Counted from the first letter of the stretch, positions 42,295 through 52,332 are shown. The stretch: 64,000 nucleotides of DNA from Flavobacterium cutihirudinis (GCF_003385895.1 NZ_QRDQ01000012.1:186001-250000); one strand, 5' to 3'. The notes: generated from the letters alone by a model not told the origin. Translations and numbers: made by a program.

Positions 42295-44013
42295 ATGAAA
42301 CAGCTGCTTTTGAAACACTTATTCCGAATACTCTTTTTTTACCTACTGAGCATCTCTGCTCATGGTCAAAATTTTCATTTAACAATTAAAGGAATTAATG
42401 AAAGTGAAAGCAAAATTATTGACTCATTAAACTACAACACCAAACACACCAATCTAAAATCGTTATTTGAAGAAACAAAAAAAACTTCACAAATACTATC
42501 AAAAAAAGGATACACCGATAACAAAATACTAGAAGTCAACAAAATAAACGACAGCTCTTACTTCTCTCTTTTTACTTTAAAACAGAGGGTAAAACGTATA
42601 CATATATATATAGGTATAAAAAATTCGTTTTTTAAAACAAATGAAACAAAAAACGACACTATAATCATCCCATATTCTGAGCTCGAAAATTATTTAAATC
42701 AAAAAATACTGGAAGCAGAAAAAGCGGGTTTTGCCCTAAGCAAGCTTCAACTGGAAAACATCCAAAGAAAGAATATGATAATTTACGCAGATCTAAATTT
42801 TAAATCCGAAAAAAAACGTACCGTAAATTCAATAATATTAAATTATACAAATCGCAGCAAAAGCAACTTTTTCCCAAAAGGCCATTTAAAACAACTCAAT
42901 AAAAAATATCTCAACAGAACATTTAACCAGGAAACCGTAAAAGAACTTTATCAAGACCTCAATAGTTTTGATTTTATAACACAAACTAAATATCCAGAAA
43001 TACTATTTACAACAGATTCCACAAAAATTTACACCTACATTGAGCAAAAAAAAGCAAATACTTTTGATGGCTATATTGGATTCTCAAATGAAGAAAACAA
43101 AAAAGTCAACATAAACGGTTACCTGGATCTTTCGCTAACAAATACGCTACATGCGGGCGAAAAATTTTCTTTGTATTGGAAAAGCGATGGAAACGAGCAA
43201 AAAACTTTCAATACTAAACTGGAAATACCATACATCTTTCAATCACCTATAGGAATAAAAGCCCAATTAAACATATTTAAACAGGACAGCACTTTTCAAA
43301 ACACAAGAACAGAAATAGACCTAGGCTATTACATCAATTATAATTCAAAAATTTATTTAGGATACCAAACCACAGAGTCCAGCGATATACAAAATACAAA
43401 TAACACCACAATCAGTGACTTCAAAAACTCGTATCTTATCACGAATTACGAATTCAATAAATCAGATGCACTAAATAATCTAATGCCAAAAAAGGCGAAT
43501 TTAAACTTTCTCTTTGGATATGGAAACAGAACAACTAATACTGATCCGAATACCAACCCAGCCAGCAAACAATTTTACATTAACCTGAACGCATCGTACA
43601 ATTTTGAACTAAACGAAAAAAACTTTATTAACATAAATTCACAAAATTTTTATTTTAACAGTAAAAATTACATTTCAAACGAATTATTTCGATTTGGAGG
43701 AATGAACTCTATAAGAGGTTTTTTAGACAATAGTCTTCAATCAAACTTTAATTCCTTAATTCTTACAGAGTATCGCTATCAGTTTTCCACAAAAATTTAT
43801 ATCAATACAATTGCAGATTACGGTGTATATCAAGACCTAACAGCACAATCTGAGCCAACCAAAATAAAAAAATTAATAGGATTAGGAATTGGCTCAGTCA
43901 TCGAAACACCTAATGGTTTATTCAGAATAAATCTGACAAATGGCGGGCAAAACACTAAGGAAATGCAATTATATAACACTATCATAAACATATGTTATAA
44001 TGTTAAATTTTAG
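42295..44013 (+). CDS. Omp85-superfamily outer-membrane protein (POTRA plus 16-strand-type barrel)
   Basis: 572 residues with a signal peptide ending near AHG (about residue 24). The first half looks like POTRA-type alternating strands and helices (for example YSELENYLNQKILEAEKAGF). From about 250 onward there are amphipathic beta strands. RFGGMNSIRGF near residues 465-475 is the L6-loop [VI]RGF motif of the Omp85 family, and the protein ends in phenylalanine. It is shorter than BamA and probably belongs to the BamA/TamA/FhaC-like group of accessory members with unknown cargo. It is divergent from rpsL. Codon choice is AAT/ATA-rich, in contrast to the SusC gene that follows. Confidence 0.75.
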   Translation: MKQLLLKHLFRILFFYLLSISAHGQNFHLTIKGINESESKIIDSLNYNTKHTNLKSLFEETKKTSQILSKKGYTDNKILEVNKINDSSYFSLFTLKQRVKRIHIYIGIKNSFFKTNETKNDTIIIPYSELENYLNQKILEAEKAGFALSKLQLENIQRKNMIIYADLNFKSEKKRTVNSIILNYTNRSKSNFFPKGHLKQLNKKYLNRTFNQETVKELYQDLNSFDFITQTKYPEILFTTDSTKIYTYIEQKKANTFDGYIGFSNEENKKVNINGYLDLSLTNTLHAGEKFSLYWKSDGNEQKTFNTKLEIPYIFQSPIGIKAQLNIFKQDSTFQNTRTEIDLGYYINYNSKIYLGYQTTESSDIQNTNNTTISDFKNSYLITNYEFNKSDALNNLMPKKANLNFLFGYGNRTTNTDPNTNPASKQFYINLNASYNFELNEKNFININSQNFYFNSKNYISNELFRFGGMNSIRGFLDNSLQSNFNSLILTEYRYQFSTKIYINTIADYGVYQDLTAQSEPTKIKKLIGLGIGSVIETPNGLFRINLTNGGQNTKEMQLYNTIINICYNVKF

Positions 44014-44098
44014 TGGTAACCGAAAAAAGTTTAAATTAATATTAGGATAGTTAACAAATTATTAAGAGTTTTGCGATACTAATTCAAAATATTTAAAA

Positions 44099-47000
44099 AT
44101 GAAACTAAAGTTCAATGGATTCTTAGTGCTTTTATTAGTACTAGTAGCGCAATTAACTTTTGCGCAAGAAAGAGCTGTTTCAGGAATTGTTTCCGATAAT
44201 GCAGGTATGCCTTTGCCAGGTGTAAGTGTATTAGTTAAAGGAACTAAATCTGGAACGCAAACCGATTTTGATGGTAAATTCTCTATCAAAGCCTCATCAA
44301 GCCAAGTTTTGGTATTTAGCTACATTGGGATGAAAACCCAAGAAATAGCTGCAAGTTCATCTGTAATTAATGTAAAATTAGCTGGAGATGCACAAGAACT
44401 TGAAGGTGTTGTTGTAACAACAGCTTTAGGTGTTAAAAGAGAGAAAAAATCTCTTGGTTACGCGACTCAGGAAGTAAAAGGAGGAGACTTAAGATCAGGT
44501 ACTGCATCTGGTAACTTCTTAAATGAACTTTCTGGAAAAGTTGCCGGTGTTAACGTTAGAAGAAACACAAACTTTGGTGGTTCTACGAGTGCAATCTCTC
44601 GTGGTGTTAAAGCGATAAACCAAAGTAATGAGATGCTTATTGTAATTGACGGTATGCCAATTAACAACGCAAACAATACTAATGACGGAACTACAGCTCA
44701 ATCTAGAGGAGCTCAAGGTTATGACTACGGTAATAACGGTATGGACATCAACCCAGAAGATATCGAAAGTGTGAACGTACTTAAAGGTGCTGCTGCATCT
44801 GCATTATACGGATACTTAGCTGGTAACGGGGTTTTGATGATTACAACTAAAAAAGGTAAAGCTAAAAAAGGTCTAGGAATTACAGTTTCTTCTGAAGTTG
44901 TAACTGGTACTCCAGACAAAAGCACTTTCTTAAAATACCAAAAAGCTTACGGTGCTGGTTACGGAGGTTCTTTCGGAGAACAAGATATCGATGGTGATGG
45001 AAATGTAGACTTAGTAGTTGCAATGGGAGACGATGCTTCTGTTGGAGATCCTTTTGATTCTTCATTAAACGTTTACCAATGGGATGCTTTCTCTAACTAT
45101 CCTGGAAATGCTAACTACGGTAAAGCTACTCCATGGGTTGGCGCTAAAAACGATCCTAACAAATTCTTCAAAAGCTCTTTATCTTTGGTAAACAGTATTT
45201 CATTTGAAGATGCTAATGACAAAACTAATTTAGTTTTCAACTATTCTAACACTAACCAAACAGGTGTTTTACCAAATAGTGAACTTAAAAAGAACAACTT
45301 CAGTTTAAAAGTAAATCACCAATTTACTGACAGATTATCTCTTAGTACATTTGCTAACTTCTCTAACAATACAACTGTTGGTAGAAACATGACTGGATAC
45401 AGCGACAACTTAGTTTCTGGTTTCCGTCAATGGTGGCAAACTAACGTAGACATCAAACAATTAGAGCAAGCTTACAACGCTTCAGGAGGTCAAAACATTA
45501 CTTGGAATAGACTTTCAACTTCTAATGGTTTCCCTGCTTACTGGAACAACCCTTATTTTGATCGTTACAAAAACTACCAAAATGATAGTAGAAATCGTTT
45601 CGTAGGTTACGCAAACTTTACTTATAAAATTGCTGAATGGGTTTCTGCAACTGCAAAAATCTCTACTGACTCATATTCTGAAATCCGTGAAGAAAGACTT
45701 GCTGTAGGTTCAGTAGGAAAAACTTTTGGTATCAATGCTTTCAACGAAATGTCAGGTTACCAACGTTACAATGGTAACTTCTCTGAGCAAAACTACGATT
45801 TGTTACTTAACTTCAAAAAGAACTTTGGAGAAGACTTTAACTTAACTGGTGTTGCCGGTGGAACTGTAAGAAGAAACTACTTCAACCAAATTACTGCTTC
45901 AACAGAAGGTGGACTTATCATCCCAGGTCTTTATAGCTTAGACAACTCTGTTTCTGCAAGTCCATACCCATACGAAAGAGAAACTAAAACTGGAGTTAAC
46001 TCTTACTTCGTTTCTGCTTCGTTAGGATACAAAGACATGTTATTCCTTGATGCTACATCAAGAAGAGATGCTTTCTCTCAATTACCAGAAGGAAACAACT
46101 CATTATTCAGTAACTCTATCTCTGGTAGCTGGGTTTTCACTAAACTTGTAAATGCAAGCTGGTTAACTTTCGGTAAAATTAGAGGTGGTTACTCTGAGAG
46201 TCCACTTGGAACTCCAACATTGGCTTTAGTTGATACTTACGAAAAAATCAACTCTTTCAATGGTCAACAACAATACTCTGTAAACTCAGTAAAAAACAAT
46301 CCAAACTTAGAGCCTATTAAAACTAAAACTCAAGAGCTTGGTCTTGAGATGCAGTTCTTAAACAGAAGAATTGGTTTTGATTTGAGTTTATACAAAAACG
46401 TGAATGAGGGTGAAGCAATTCCTGTTCCTTATTCTACTGCAACTGGAGTTTCTCAACGTTACGTAAACGCTGCAACAATCGAGAACAAAGGTATCGAGGT
46501 ACAATTTAACGCTACTCCATTCAAAACAAATGATTTTGCTTGGGATATTACAGTTAACTGGTCTAAAAACGACAATACAGTAACAGCTTTAGCTGATGGT
46601 GTAAGTAACTTACAAGTTGGTGGTTCATACCCAGGTGGTGTAACATTAAACGCTGTAGTTGGACAACCATTCGGTATCTTGAAAGGAACTGATTACACTT
46701 ATGCTGCTGACGGACAAAAAATCGTTAACCCTTCAACAGGAAGATATGTAATCAACACTTCTACAAACAACGTTATTGGTGATATCAACCCTGATTGGAT
46801 TGGTGGTATCCGTAACAAATTCTCTTACAAAAGTTTATCTTTCAGCTTCTTAATCGACATGAAAAAAGGTGGAGATATCTTCTCTACTGACCAATGGTAC
46901 GGTGTAGGAACTGGATTAACTGACGAGACTGCAGGTTACAATGATTTAGGAAACCCAATGAGAAACACTCTTGCTACAGGTGGTGGAATTATCTTACCAG

Positions 47001-47353
47001 GTGTTTATGCTGATGGAACTCCTAACACAACAAGAACTGCTTACTCTACAGGTGGAGCTATTACAAATGCTTACTCTAACGGACCAAGAAAAGAGTATGT
47101 TTACGATGCAGGATTCATCAAATTGAGAGAAGTAAATATTACTTATACATTACCTTCTTCATTAGTACAAAAAATGAAATTAGTTGATGCTAAAATCTCT
47201 CTTATTGGATCTAACCTTTGGATAATTGACAAAAATCTTCCAGATGCTGACCCAGAAAGTGGACTTGGATCTAACATTGGATCTGCAGGTTTATCTATCG
47301 GATCTTTACCAACCACTAGAAACATTGGTTGTAACTTAACAATAAAATTCTAA
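44099..47353 (+). CDS. SusC/RagA family TonB-linked outer-membrane transporter
   Basis: 1084 residues. In order: signal peptide (1-22), a carboxypeptidase-like regulatory domain (about 26-110, AVSGIVSDNAGMPLPGVSVL), a TonB plug (about 115-240, with LIVIDGMPINN, INPEDIESVNVLKGAAASAL and NGVLMITTKKGK), and a 22-strand-type barrel ending in NLTIKF. It imports a glycan or peptide ligand captured by the SusD partner encoded 3 bp downstream. AAC, TTC and GGT codons are strongly preferred, which suggests very high expression. No degradative enzyme, sensor or sigma/anti-sigma pair is nearby, so the substrate cannot be inferred. Confidence 0.95.
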   Translation: MKLKFNGFLVLLLVLVAQLTFAQERAVSGIVSDNAGMPLPGVSVLVKGTKSGTQTDFDGKFSIKASSSQVLVFSYIGMKTQEIAASSSVINVKLAGDAQELEGVVVTTALGVKREKKSLGYATQEVKGGDLRSGTASGNFLNELSGKVAGVNVRRNTNFGGSTSAISRGVKAINQSNEMLIVIDGMPINNANNTNDGTTAQSRGAQGYDYGNNGMDINPEDIESVNVLKGAAASALYGYLAGNGVLMITTKKGKAKKGLGITVSSEVVTGTPDKSTFLKYQKAYGAGYGGSFGEQDIDGDGNVDLVVAMGDDASVGDPFDSSLNVYQWDAFSNYPGNANYGKATPWVGAKNDPNKFFKSSLSLVNSISFEDANDKTNLVFNYSNTNQTGVLPNSELKKNNFSLKVNHQFTDRLSLSTFANFSNNTTVGRNMTGYSDNLVSGFRQWWQTNVDIKQLEQAYNASGGQNITWNRLSTSNGFPAYWNNPYFDRYKNYQNDSRNRFVGYANFTYKIAEWVSATAKISTDSYSEIREERLAVGSVGKTFGINAFNEMSGYQRYNGNFSEQNYDLLLNFKKNFGEDFNLTGVAGGTVRRNYFNQITASTEGGLIIPGLYSLDNSVSASPYPYERETKTGVNSYFVSASLGYKDMLFLDATSRRDAFSQLPEGNNSLFSNSISGSWVFTKLVNASWLTFGKIRGGYSESPLGTPTLALVDTYEKINSFNGQQQYSVNSVKNNPNLEPIKTKTQELGLEMQFLNRRIGFDLSLYKNVNEGEAIPVPYSTATGVSQRYVNAATIENKGIEVQFNATPFKTNDFAWDITVNWSKNDNTVTALADGVSNLQVGGSYPGGVTLNAVVGQPFGILKGTDYTYAADGQKIVNPSTGRYVINTSTNNVIGDINPDWIGGIRNKFSYKSLSFSFLIDMKKGGDIFSTDQWYGVGTGLTDETAGYNDLGNPMRNTLATGGGIILPGVYADGTPNTTRTAYSTGGAITNAYSNGPRKEYVYDAGFIKLREVNITYTLPSSLVQKMKLVDAKISLIGSNLWIIDKNLPDADPESGLGSNIGSAGLSIGSLPTTRNIGCNLTIKF

Positions 47354-47356
47354 GCT

Positions 47357-48820
47357 ATGAAAAATAGACTTCTTATATTAATACCGCTTTTATCCTTGTT
47401 TGCATCATGTAGTGATGACATTACAGGATTAAATCAGGACACAAAACGTCCAACATATACCGAACCTAATTACTTATTTACAAATGCTGAGCACGCAATG
47501 GTGGATCAGGTAACAAGTACTTCGGTTAACTATAACGTATTCAGATTATTCGCTCAGCAATGGACGGAATGTCAATATCCACAAGAAAGTCAATATGATT
47601 TAACTGGACGTACTATTCCTGATACACACTGGTTAGTTTACTACCGTAACGTATTAATGGATTATAAAGAAGCAAAAAAACTTCTTACTGAACAGAAAGC
47701 TACTATTACAGATGCTAAAGAACTTGCTGTAGTTAACAACAAAATTGCTATCATCGATATTTTAACAGCTTATAGCTACGGAATATTAGTTGATACTTTT
47801 GGAGATATTCCTTATACTGAAGCATTAGACATCATTGCTTATCCACAACCAAAGTATGATGATGCTAAAACAATCTATTTAGACTTAATTGCTAAATTGA
47901 CTGCTGCATCTCACGCTTTAAACAAAAATGAAGGAAGTTTTGATGACGCTGACTTAATTTACCACGGAAGTACTGCAAAATGGGCTAAATTCGCAAACTC
48001 ATTACGTTTCAGAATGGCTATCAACTTGCATGATACTGACCCTACTTATGCATCTGCTCAAGCATTAGCTGCTTTTGGAGATGGTATCTTTACTTCTAGT
48101 GCAGACGGTACTTACATGACTTATGCTGCAACTCAGCCAAACGCTAACCCGTTATATGTTGATTTAGTTGCATCTGGACGTTTTGACTTCATCCCTGCTG
48201 ATACATTTGTAAACAAATTGAATACACTAAGTGATCCAAGAAGACCACAATACTTTACTGATTACCCAGCTGGTTCTGGAAATTACAAAGGTGGAGTTTA
48301 TGGTGCTTTGAATACTTATGATAACTTCTCTCACCTTACAACAACTATCCAAGATCCAACTTACCCAGGAGTATTATTCACTTATTCTGAAGTTGAGTTC
48401 TTATTAGCTGAGGCTGTAGAAAGAGGTATTGCTGTTGGAGGTACTGCTGCATCTCACTATAATGCTGCAATTACTGCTTCTATGCAAGACTGGAAAGTTC
48501 CATCTGCTGCTATTACAGCTTATTTAGCTAGAACTGATGTAGCTTATGCTACTGCAACAGGTACTTGGAAACAAAAAATTGGAGAACAATCTTGGATTGC
48601 ATTGTATAACAGAGGATTTGAAGCTTGGACATCTTACAGAAGATTAGACTACCCTGCTTTACAACCACCTGCTATCACTTACGGTGATATCAATACAGTT
48701 CCAAAACGTTATTCATACCCTAACAGAGAACAAACTCTTAACGCTGCTAGCTTAGAAGCTGCAGTAGCTAAACTAGGTAACAATTCTGTTACTTCTAAAG
48801 TTTTCTGGGATAAATTCTAA
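47357..48820 (+). CDS. SusD/RagB family nutrient-binding lipoprotein
   Basis: 487 residues with lipobox LFASC (Cys18) followed by SDD, an acidic pattern typical of surface-exported lipoproteins in this phylum. The helical TPR-like SusD fold is recognisable by TEPNYLFTNAE near the start, IDILTAYSYGILVDTFGDIPY, and the C-terminal EQSWIALYNRGFEAWTSYRR and YPNREQTLN blocks. It forms the lid of the SusC transporter encoded immediately upstream. Confidence 0.94.
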   Translation: MKNRLLILIPLLSLFASCSDDITGLNQDTKRPTYTEPNYLFTNAEHAMVDQVTSTSVNYNVFRLFAQQWTECQYPQESQYDLTGRTIPDTHWLVYYRNVLMDYKEAKKLLTEQKATITDAKELAVVNNKIAIIDILTAYSYGILVDTFGDIPYTEALDIIAYPQPKYDDAKTIYLDLIAKLTAASHALNKNEGSFDDADLIYHGSTAKWAKFANSLRFRMAINLHDTDPTYASAQALAAFGDGIFTSSADGTYMTYAATQPNANPLYVDLVASGRFDFIPADTFVNKLNTLSDPRRPQYFTDYPAGSGNYKGGVYGALNTYDNFSHLTTTIQDPTYPGVLFTYSEVEFLLAEAVERGIAVGGTAASHYNAAITASMQDWKVPSAAITAYLARTDVAYATATGTWKQKIGEQSWIALYNRGFEAWTSYRRLDYPALQPPAITYGDINTVPKRYSYPNREQTLNAASLEAAVAKLGNNSVTSKVFWDKF

Positions 48821-48837
48821 TACTTAATAATATAAAT

Positions 48838-50109
48838 ATGAAAAAATATATAAAATTTGCGGCATTTGCGCTTATCGCGGCTCTGGCGTCTTGTTCATCT
48901 GATGATGATGTAGATTACACAGACGTAGGTGGTAATGTTGTTCCAAAAGCATCAATTAGTCGTTTGGATAGAAACTACGATCTTCCATTAGCCGTGTTTA
49001 CAAAAGATGGTGTAACAGCTACTAAAGTTGAGATCTACAAAAACGATGCTAAAACAATATCAGATCCTATTGTACTTGGTGCAAAAATTTCTGATGCAAC
49101 TATAACAGCTGACGGAGCATCGTTCAATACTTCTAAGTTACCTAGTTTTGACGAGTTCCCTGTAACTTCTGGTGGAGTAACTACTAACACTGGTAAAACT
49201 GGAACATTTGCATTAGCTATTGTTTCTACTTACTCTGATGGTTCTACTACAAGAGCTACTTATACTCTTACTGTAGGAAAAGGAATTGTTTGGAAAGTTC
49301 TTGATGCTGATGGTTTACCAAAAACTACTAGTTCAACTAGTGGGGTTCTTGCTGTAAACTACCTAGATCCTGCACCTGTTTACGTATACTATGCTACTGT
49401 TAAAAACGGAGCAACTGTAGTTAACAGTGTAGTTGGTGAGTACAAAATCAATGATGGTGCATACAAAGCACTTCCTGGAGCAGCATTGCCTATAACTACA
49501 GGAAAAGTTGATGTTGCTAACATTATTCCTTGGTCTGAAATTGCAGCTGACGATGAAATCACATTTAAATTCACTGTAACTGCTGGAACTCAAACTGATG
49601 CAATTTCTACAAAAATTGTATTTGCTGATCAAGTATTTGGTGCTGAAACAGCTGGTACATTATCTAACTCTGATACTACAAGCCAATTTAGTTTCCAAAC
49701 TGGAAAAAGCTATGACGGTGCTGATGCTGAAAACGCTGAAGTAACTTTCGTAGATGGTTTCGGATTCAAAAAAGCTAGAACTGATGTAAGAATTGAGTTC
49801 GTTAAGAGCACTTTAGATTACGATACAACTAATTTATTCCAAGCTGAAGCTGCATTCAATGCTGCAACTAAAGTTACAGAATTAGGAGATTTAAAAACTG
49901 ATGACGTTGTTCTTTACAAAGTTACTAGAAACCTAAACTTAGGAACTGAAGACAAACCAAACTGGCAAGATGTTACAGGTTACGGTTTAATTAAAATCAC
50001 TGATAGAGTTGCTGGTGCTTCTAGCCAACAATTAGTATTCTCTTACAAAGAGGGAGTATTATATCAAGTAACTGATACACCTCCTGTTGTTGTATCTTCT
50101 GCTAAATAA
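48838..50109 (+). CDS. Surface lipoprotein of unknown function, third gene of the SusCD operon
   Basis: 423 residues with lipobox ALASC (Cys19) and an acidic SSDDDVD stretch straight after it, consistent with surface display. The rest is Thr/Ala/Val-rich with alternating beta strands, probably two or three immunoglobulin-like or beta-sandwich domains. I recognise no catalytic motif. Its place 17 bp after SusD and before a strong terminator suggests an accessory ligand-binding protein, the slot taken by SusE/SusF in other systems. Codon use matches the highly biased susC and susD genes. Confidence 0.8.
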   Translation: MKKYIKFAAFALIAALASCSSDDDVDYTDVGGNVVPKASISRLDRNYDLPLAVFTKDGVTATKVEIYKNDAKTISDPIVLGAKISDATITADGASFNTSKLPSFDEFPVTSGGVTTNTGKTGTFALAIVSTYSDGSTTRATYTLTVGKGIVWKVLDADGLPKTTSSTSGVLAVNYLDPAPVYVYYATVKNGATVVNSVVGEYKINDGAYKALPGAALPITTGKVDVANIIPWSEIAADDEITFKFTVTAGTQTDAISTKIVFADQVFGAETAGTLSNSDTTSQFSFQTGKSYDGADAENAEVTFVDGFGFKKARTDVRIEFVKSTLDYDTTNLFQAEAAFNAATKVTELGDLKTDDVVLYKVTRNLNLGTEDKPNWQDVTGYGLIKITDRVAGASSQQLVFSYKEGVLYQVTDTPPVVVSSAK

Positions 50110-50130
50110 TTTATTTTATTTTCAAAATAG

Positions 50131-50163
50131 AAAACCACCAGCTGAGCTGGTGGTTTTTTTTTA
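50131..50163 (+). terminator. Terminator of the SusCD operon
   Basis: A 12-bp stem (AAAACCACCAGC / GCTGGTGGTTTT) with a TGA loop, 21 bp after the last stop, followed by more T. The strongest terminator in the window. Confidence 0.92.
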
Positions 50164-50178
50164 TATAAACATTATACC

Positions 50179-50186
50179 TATATTTG
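50179..50186 (+). promoter_or_regulatory. -7 element TATATTTG next to the rlmB start
   Basis: A consensus TAnnTTTG ending 4 nt before the rlmB ATG, so the transcript may begin at the start codon. The -33 position falls in the U-tract of the SusCD terminator and lacks a TTG. Confidence 0.4.
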
Positions 50187-50190
50187 TCCT

Positions 50191-50925
50191 ATGGAAAAAG
50201 AACATCAAATATTTGGAATTAGAGCCATTATAGAAGCAATTCAGGCAGGAAAAGAAGTTGACAAAGTATTTATACAAAAAGAAATTTCCGGAGAATTAAT
50301 GAAGGACCTGATGAAAGTGATGAAACGCGCTAACATCAACTTTTCATACGTTCCTGTTGAAAAACTAAATAGACTTACTCCAAACAATCACCAAGGGGCG
50401 GTTGCCACAATTTCACCAATAGGTTTCATCGATTTAGAACATCTTGTTGAATCAACAATAGAATCTGGAGCTAAACCACTATTTTTAATATTAGACCAAA
50501 TTTCTGACGCCCGAAATTTTGGAGCAATAATTAGAACTGCTGAATGTACAGGAGTAAACGGAATTATTGTTCAGAAAGCCGGTTCGGCACCAGTGAATGG
50601 AGATACCGTAAAAACCTCAGCCGGAGCTGTATTTAATGTTCCAATTTGTAAAGTCGAACATATAAAAGATGCTATTTTCTATCTTCAGGGATCTGGAATT
50701 AAAACAGTCGCAGCAACTGAAAAAACAGATTCAAATATTTACGATTTATCACTAAACGAACCTGTAGCTATTATTATGGGCTCTGAAGATCGCGGAATCA
50801 ATCCTTCTGTACTTAAAATCGTAGATGAAAAAGCAAAGTTACCAATGTTTGGTTCCATAGGATCTTTGAATGTTTCTGTTGCTTGTGGCGCTTTTCTATA
50901 CGAAGCCGTACGTCAGAGAACTTAA
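50191..50925 (+). CDS. rlmB: 23S rRNA 2'-O-ribose methyltransferase of the TrmH/RlmB family
   Basis: 244-residue SPOUT methyltransferase. An N-terminal substrate-binding domain (QIFGIRAIIEAIQAGKEVDK) is followed by the knotted catalytic domain with LDQISDARNFGAIIRTAE, IIMGSEDRGI (near 197) and the knot LNVSVACGAFLYEAVRQR. It most likely methylates G2251 of 23S rRNA (E. coli numbering), as RlmB does; related family members with other targets are possible. Confidence 0.9.
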   Translation: MEKEHQIFGIRAIIEAIQAGKEVDKVFIQKEISGELMKDLMKVMKRANINFSYVPVEKLNRLTPNNHQGAVATISPIGFIDLEHLVESTIESGAKPLFLILDQISDARNFGAIIRTAECTGVNGIIVQKAGSAPVNGDTVKTSAGAVFNVPICKVEHIKDAIFYLQGSGIKTVAATEKTDSNIYDLSLNEPVAIIMGSEDRGINPSVLKIVDEKAKLPMFGSIGSLNVSVACGAFLYEAVRQRT

Positions 50926-50966
50926 CAAGACCGAGAATTAAGGTACTACTTTAAAAAAAATGATAA

Positions 50967-51767
50967 ATGCCTTTAAACTCTGTTTCTAAAATATCATCCA
51001 AAAAAATAAAGCTAATACTTGTAATTCTATTTATTACAAGTATTAGTTACTCACAAACTACAAATTACAGTCAGTTTTGGAATGAAATTCAATTTAACAG
51101 AAGCATAAGTGAAAAATGGTCGGCCGAGTTTGATATTGCAGGCACCTATAGCAGTACAACCTCAAACTCTAATTTATTTGAACAAAACATACAGCGATCA
51201 CTTCGTGTATGGGGACATTATTACCTAACACCACGTTGGAAACTTTCGGCTTCATTAGCTTATTTCAACAATAAAGATGTTCCAGAAATTGGACAATTTG
51301 AATCACCTGAATGGAGATTTGCGCCACAGGGAATCTATTACTTTCACAAAACCGGTTACACGCTAAGTACCAGAATGCGACTTGAATGGCGTCACATGAA
51401 AAACCAACAGGATGATTATGAAAACGTACTTAGATACCGTCAACAAGTCAAATACCTTCAACCAATCAACAGCAAAATATTGAGACAAGGAGTTGTTTAC
51501 GCAATTGCTTCGGATGAAGTCTTTTTAAAAACCGGTTCAAAAGTTACAGGAGAAAGTTTTTTTGACCGAAACAGATTAAATTTAGGAGCCGGATATCTAT
51601 TTACCGACGATATACAAGTAGAATTGACTTACGCTAATGAATTTCTACCCAGAAACTCCGGGAACCAAACTGTCAATGCAGCATCGTTAACGATAACTTT
51701 TAACAATCTCTATAGAAATATACACAAAAATTTACTTGAGAAAAATCAAACTCAAACAGACGAGTAA
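50967..51767 (+). CDS. DUF2490 family protein, probable outer-membrane beta-barrel
   Basis: 266 residues with an N-terminal hydrophobic export signal (ILVILFITSISYSQ, preceded by a long basic stretch). An even run of amphipathic beta strands follows, including FWNEIQFNRSISEKWSAEFD, LRVWGHYYLTPRWKLSASLA and LNLGAGYLFTDDIQVELTYA. This pattern matches DUF2490 proteins, small predicted outer-membrane barrels without known function. It is 41 bp after rlmB and convergent with the next gene, with only 2 bp between the stops. Confidence 0.75.
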   Translation: MPLNSVSKISSKKIKLILVILFITSISYSQTTNYSQFWNEIQFNRSISEKWSAEFDIAGTYSSTTSNSNLFEQNIQRSLRVWGHYYLTPRWKLSASLAYFNNKDVPEIGQFESPEWRFAPQGIYYFHKTGYTLSTRMRLEWRHMKNQQDDYENVLRYRQQVKYLQPINSKILRQGVVYAIASDEVFLKTGSKVTGESFFDRNRLNLGAGYLFTDDIQVELTYANEFLPRNSGNQTVNAASLTITFNNLYRNIHKNLLEKNQTQTDE

Positions 51768-51769
51768 TT

Positions 51770-52276
51770 CTACTCCTCGTCCTTCTTTAAAAAACAATTA
51801 AGCTGCTTTATAATAGCATCCTTATGAAGTTTGAATTTATATTCCCTTATAAATTCCGTTCCTTCCATTTTTATCTCTGCTGAAATCGCTTCATTCTTCG
51901 AAAAAGAAGCTAAGTCATTTTCATTAATAAGATACAAAACCTGCATAATAGAGTCATTATCCATGTATTGCGTGTCGTAATGCGATAATTTATAAACGTT
52001 ATTATCTGATAAATGCATAATTAGATCGCCTTTAATCTTTTTTCCTTCTTTTTTAGGTGGAAATGGTGTAGGTTGTAACGCAATAAAATAATGTTCTTTA
52101 TCTGTCAGAACATTTATTTTTAAAGATTTTGCTTGAGTAGTATAAAAAACTGCAGGCTCAAAGTAATACATCATACTACCATCAGCAGAAAGTTTATTCT
52201 TTACATCACATTGCGCAATTACTTTCGAGCACCAAAAACTACACAATCCGAATAACACAAAAACTAAACTCCTCAT
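51770..52276 (-). CDS. Hypothetical secreted protein
   Basis: 168 residues with a signal peptide (VFVLFGLCSFWCSKVIAQ, cleavage near residue 22) and a mixed alpha/beta body. No family recognised. Features seen are a FPPKKEGKKIKGDLIMHLSD segment and a lysine-rich C-terminus ending FLKKDEE. It has a -7 element (52307-52314) and is not obviously part of a larger operon. Confidence 0.65.
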   Translation of the reverse strand: MRSLVFVLFGLCSFWCSKVIAQCDVKNKLSADGSMMYYFEPAVFYTTQAKSLKINVLTDKEHYFIALQPTPFPPKKEGKKIKGDLIMHLSDNNVYKLSHYDTQYMDNDSIMQVLYLINENDLASFSKNEAISAEIKMEGTEFIREYKFKLHKDAIIKQLNCFLKKDEE

Positions 52277-52306
52277 AGTCTAAAAATTAAATTAAACAGC
52301 ACAAAA

Positions 52307-52314
52307 CAAATTTA
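52307..52314 (-). promoter_or_regulatory. -7 element TAAATTTG for the hypothetical secreted protein gene
   Basis: A TAnnTTTG on the minus strand, 30 nt from the ATG at 52276, in the spacer after the rhomboid gene. No -33 TTG at the right distance. Confidence 0.35.
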
Positions 52315-52332
52315 ATCTATTTAAATTACAAA

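Noticed and set aside
51759..51781. Hairpin GACGAG / CTCGTC across the two convergent stop codons
   Set aside because: Stem of only 6 bp with a large loop, and no T-run on either side. It may be chance or a weak terminator, so not listed as a feature.
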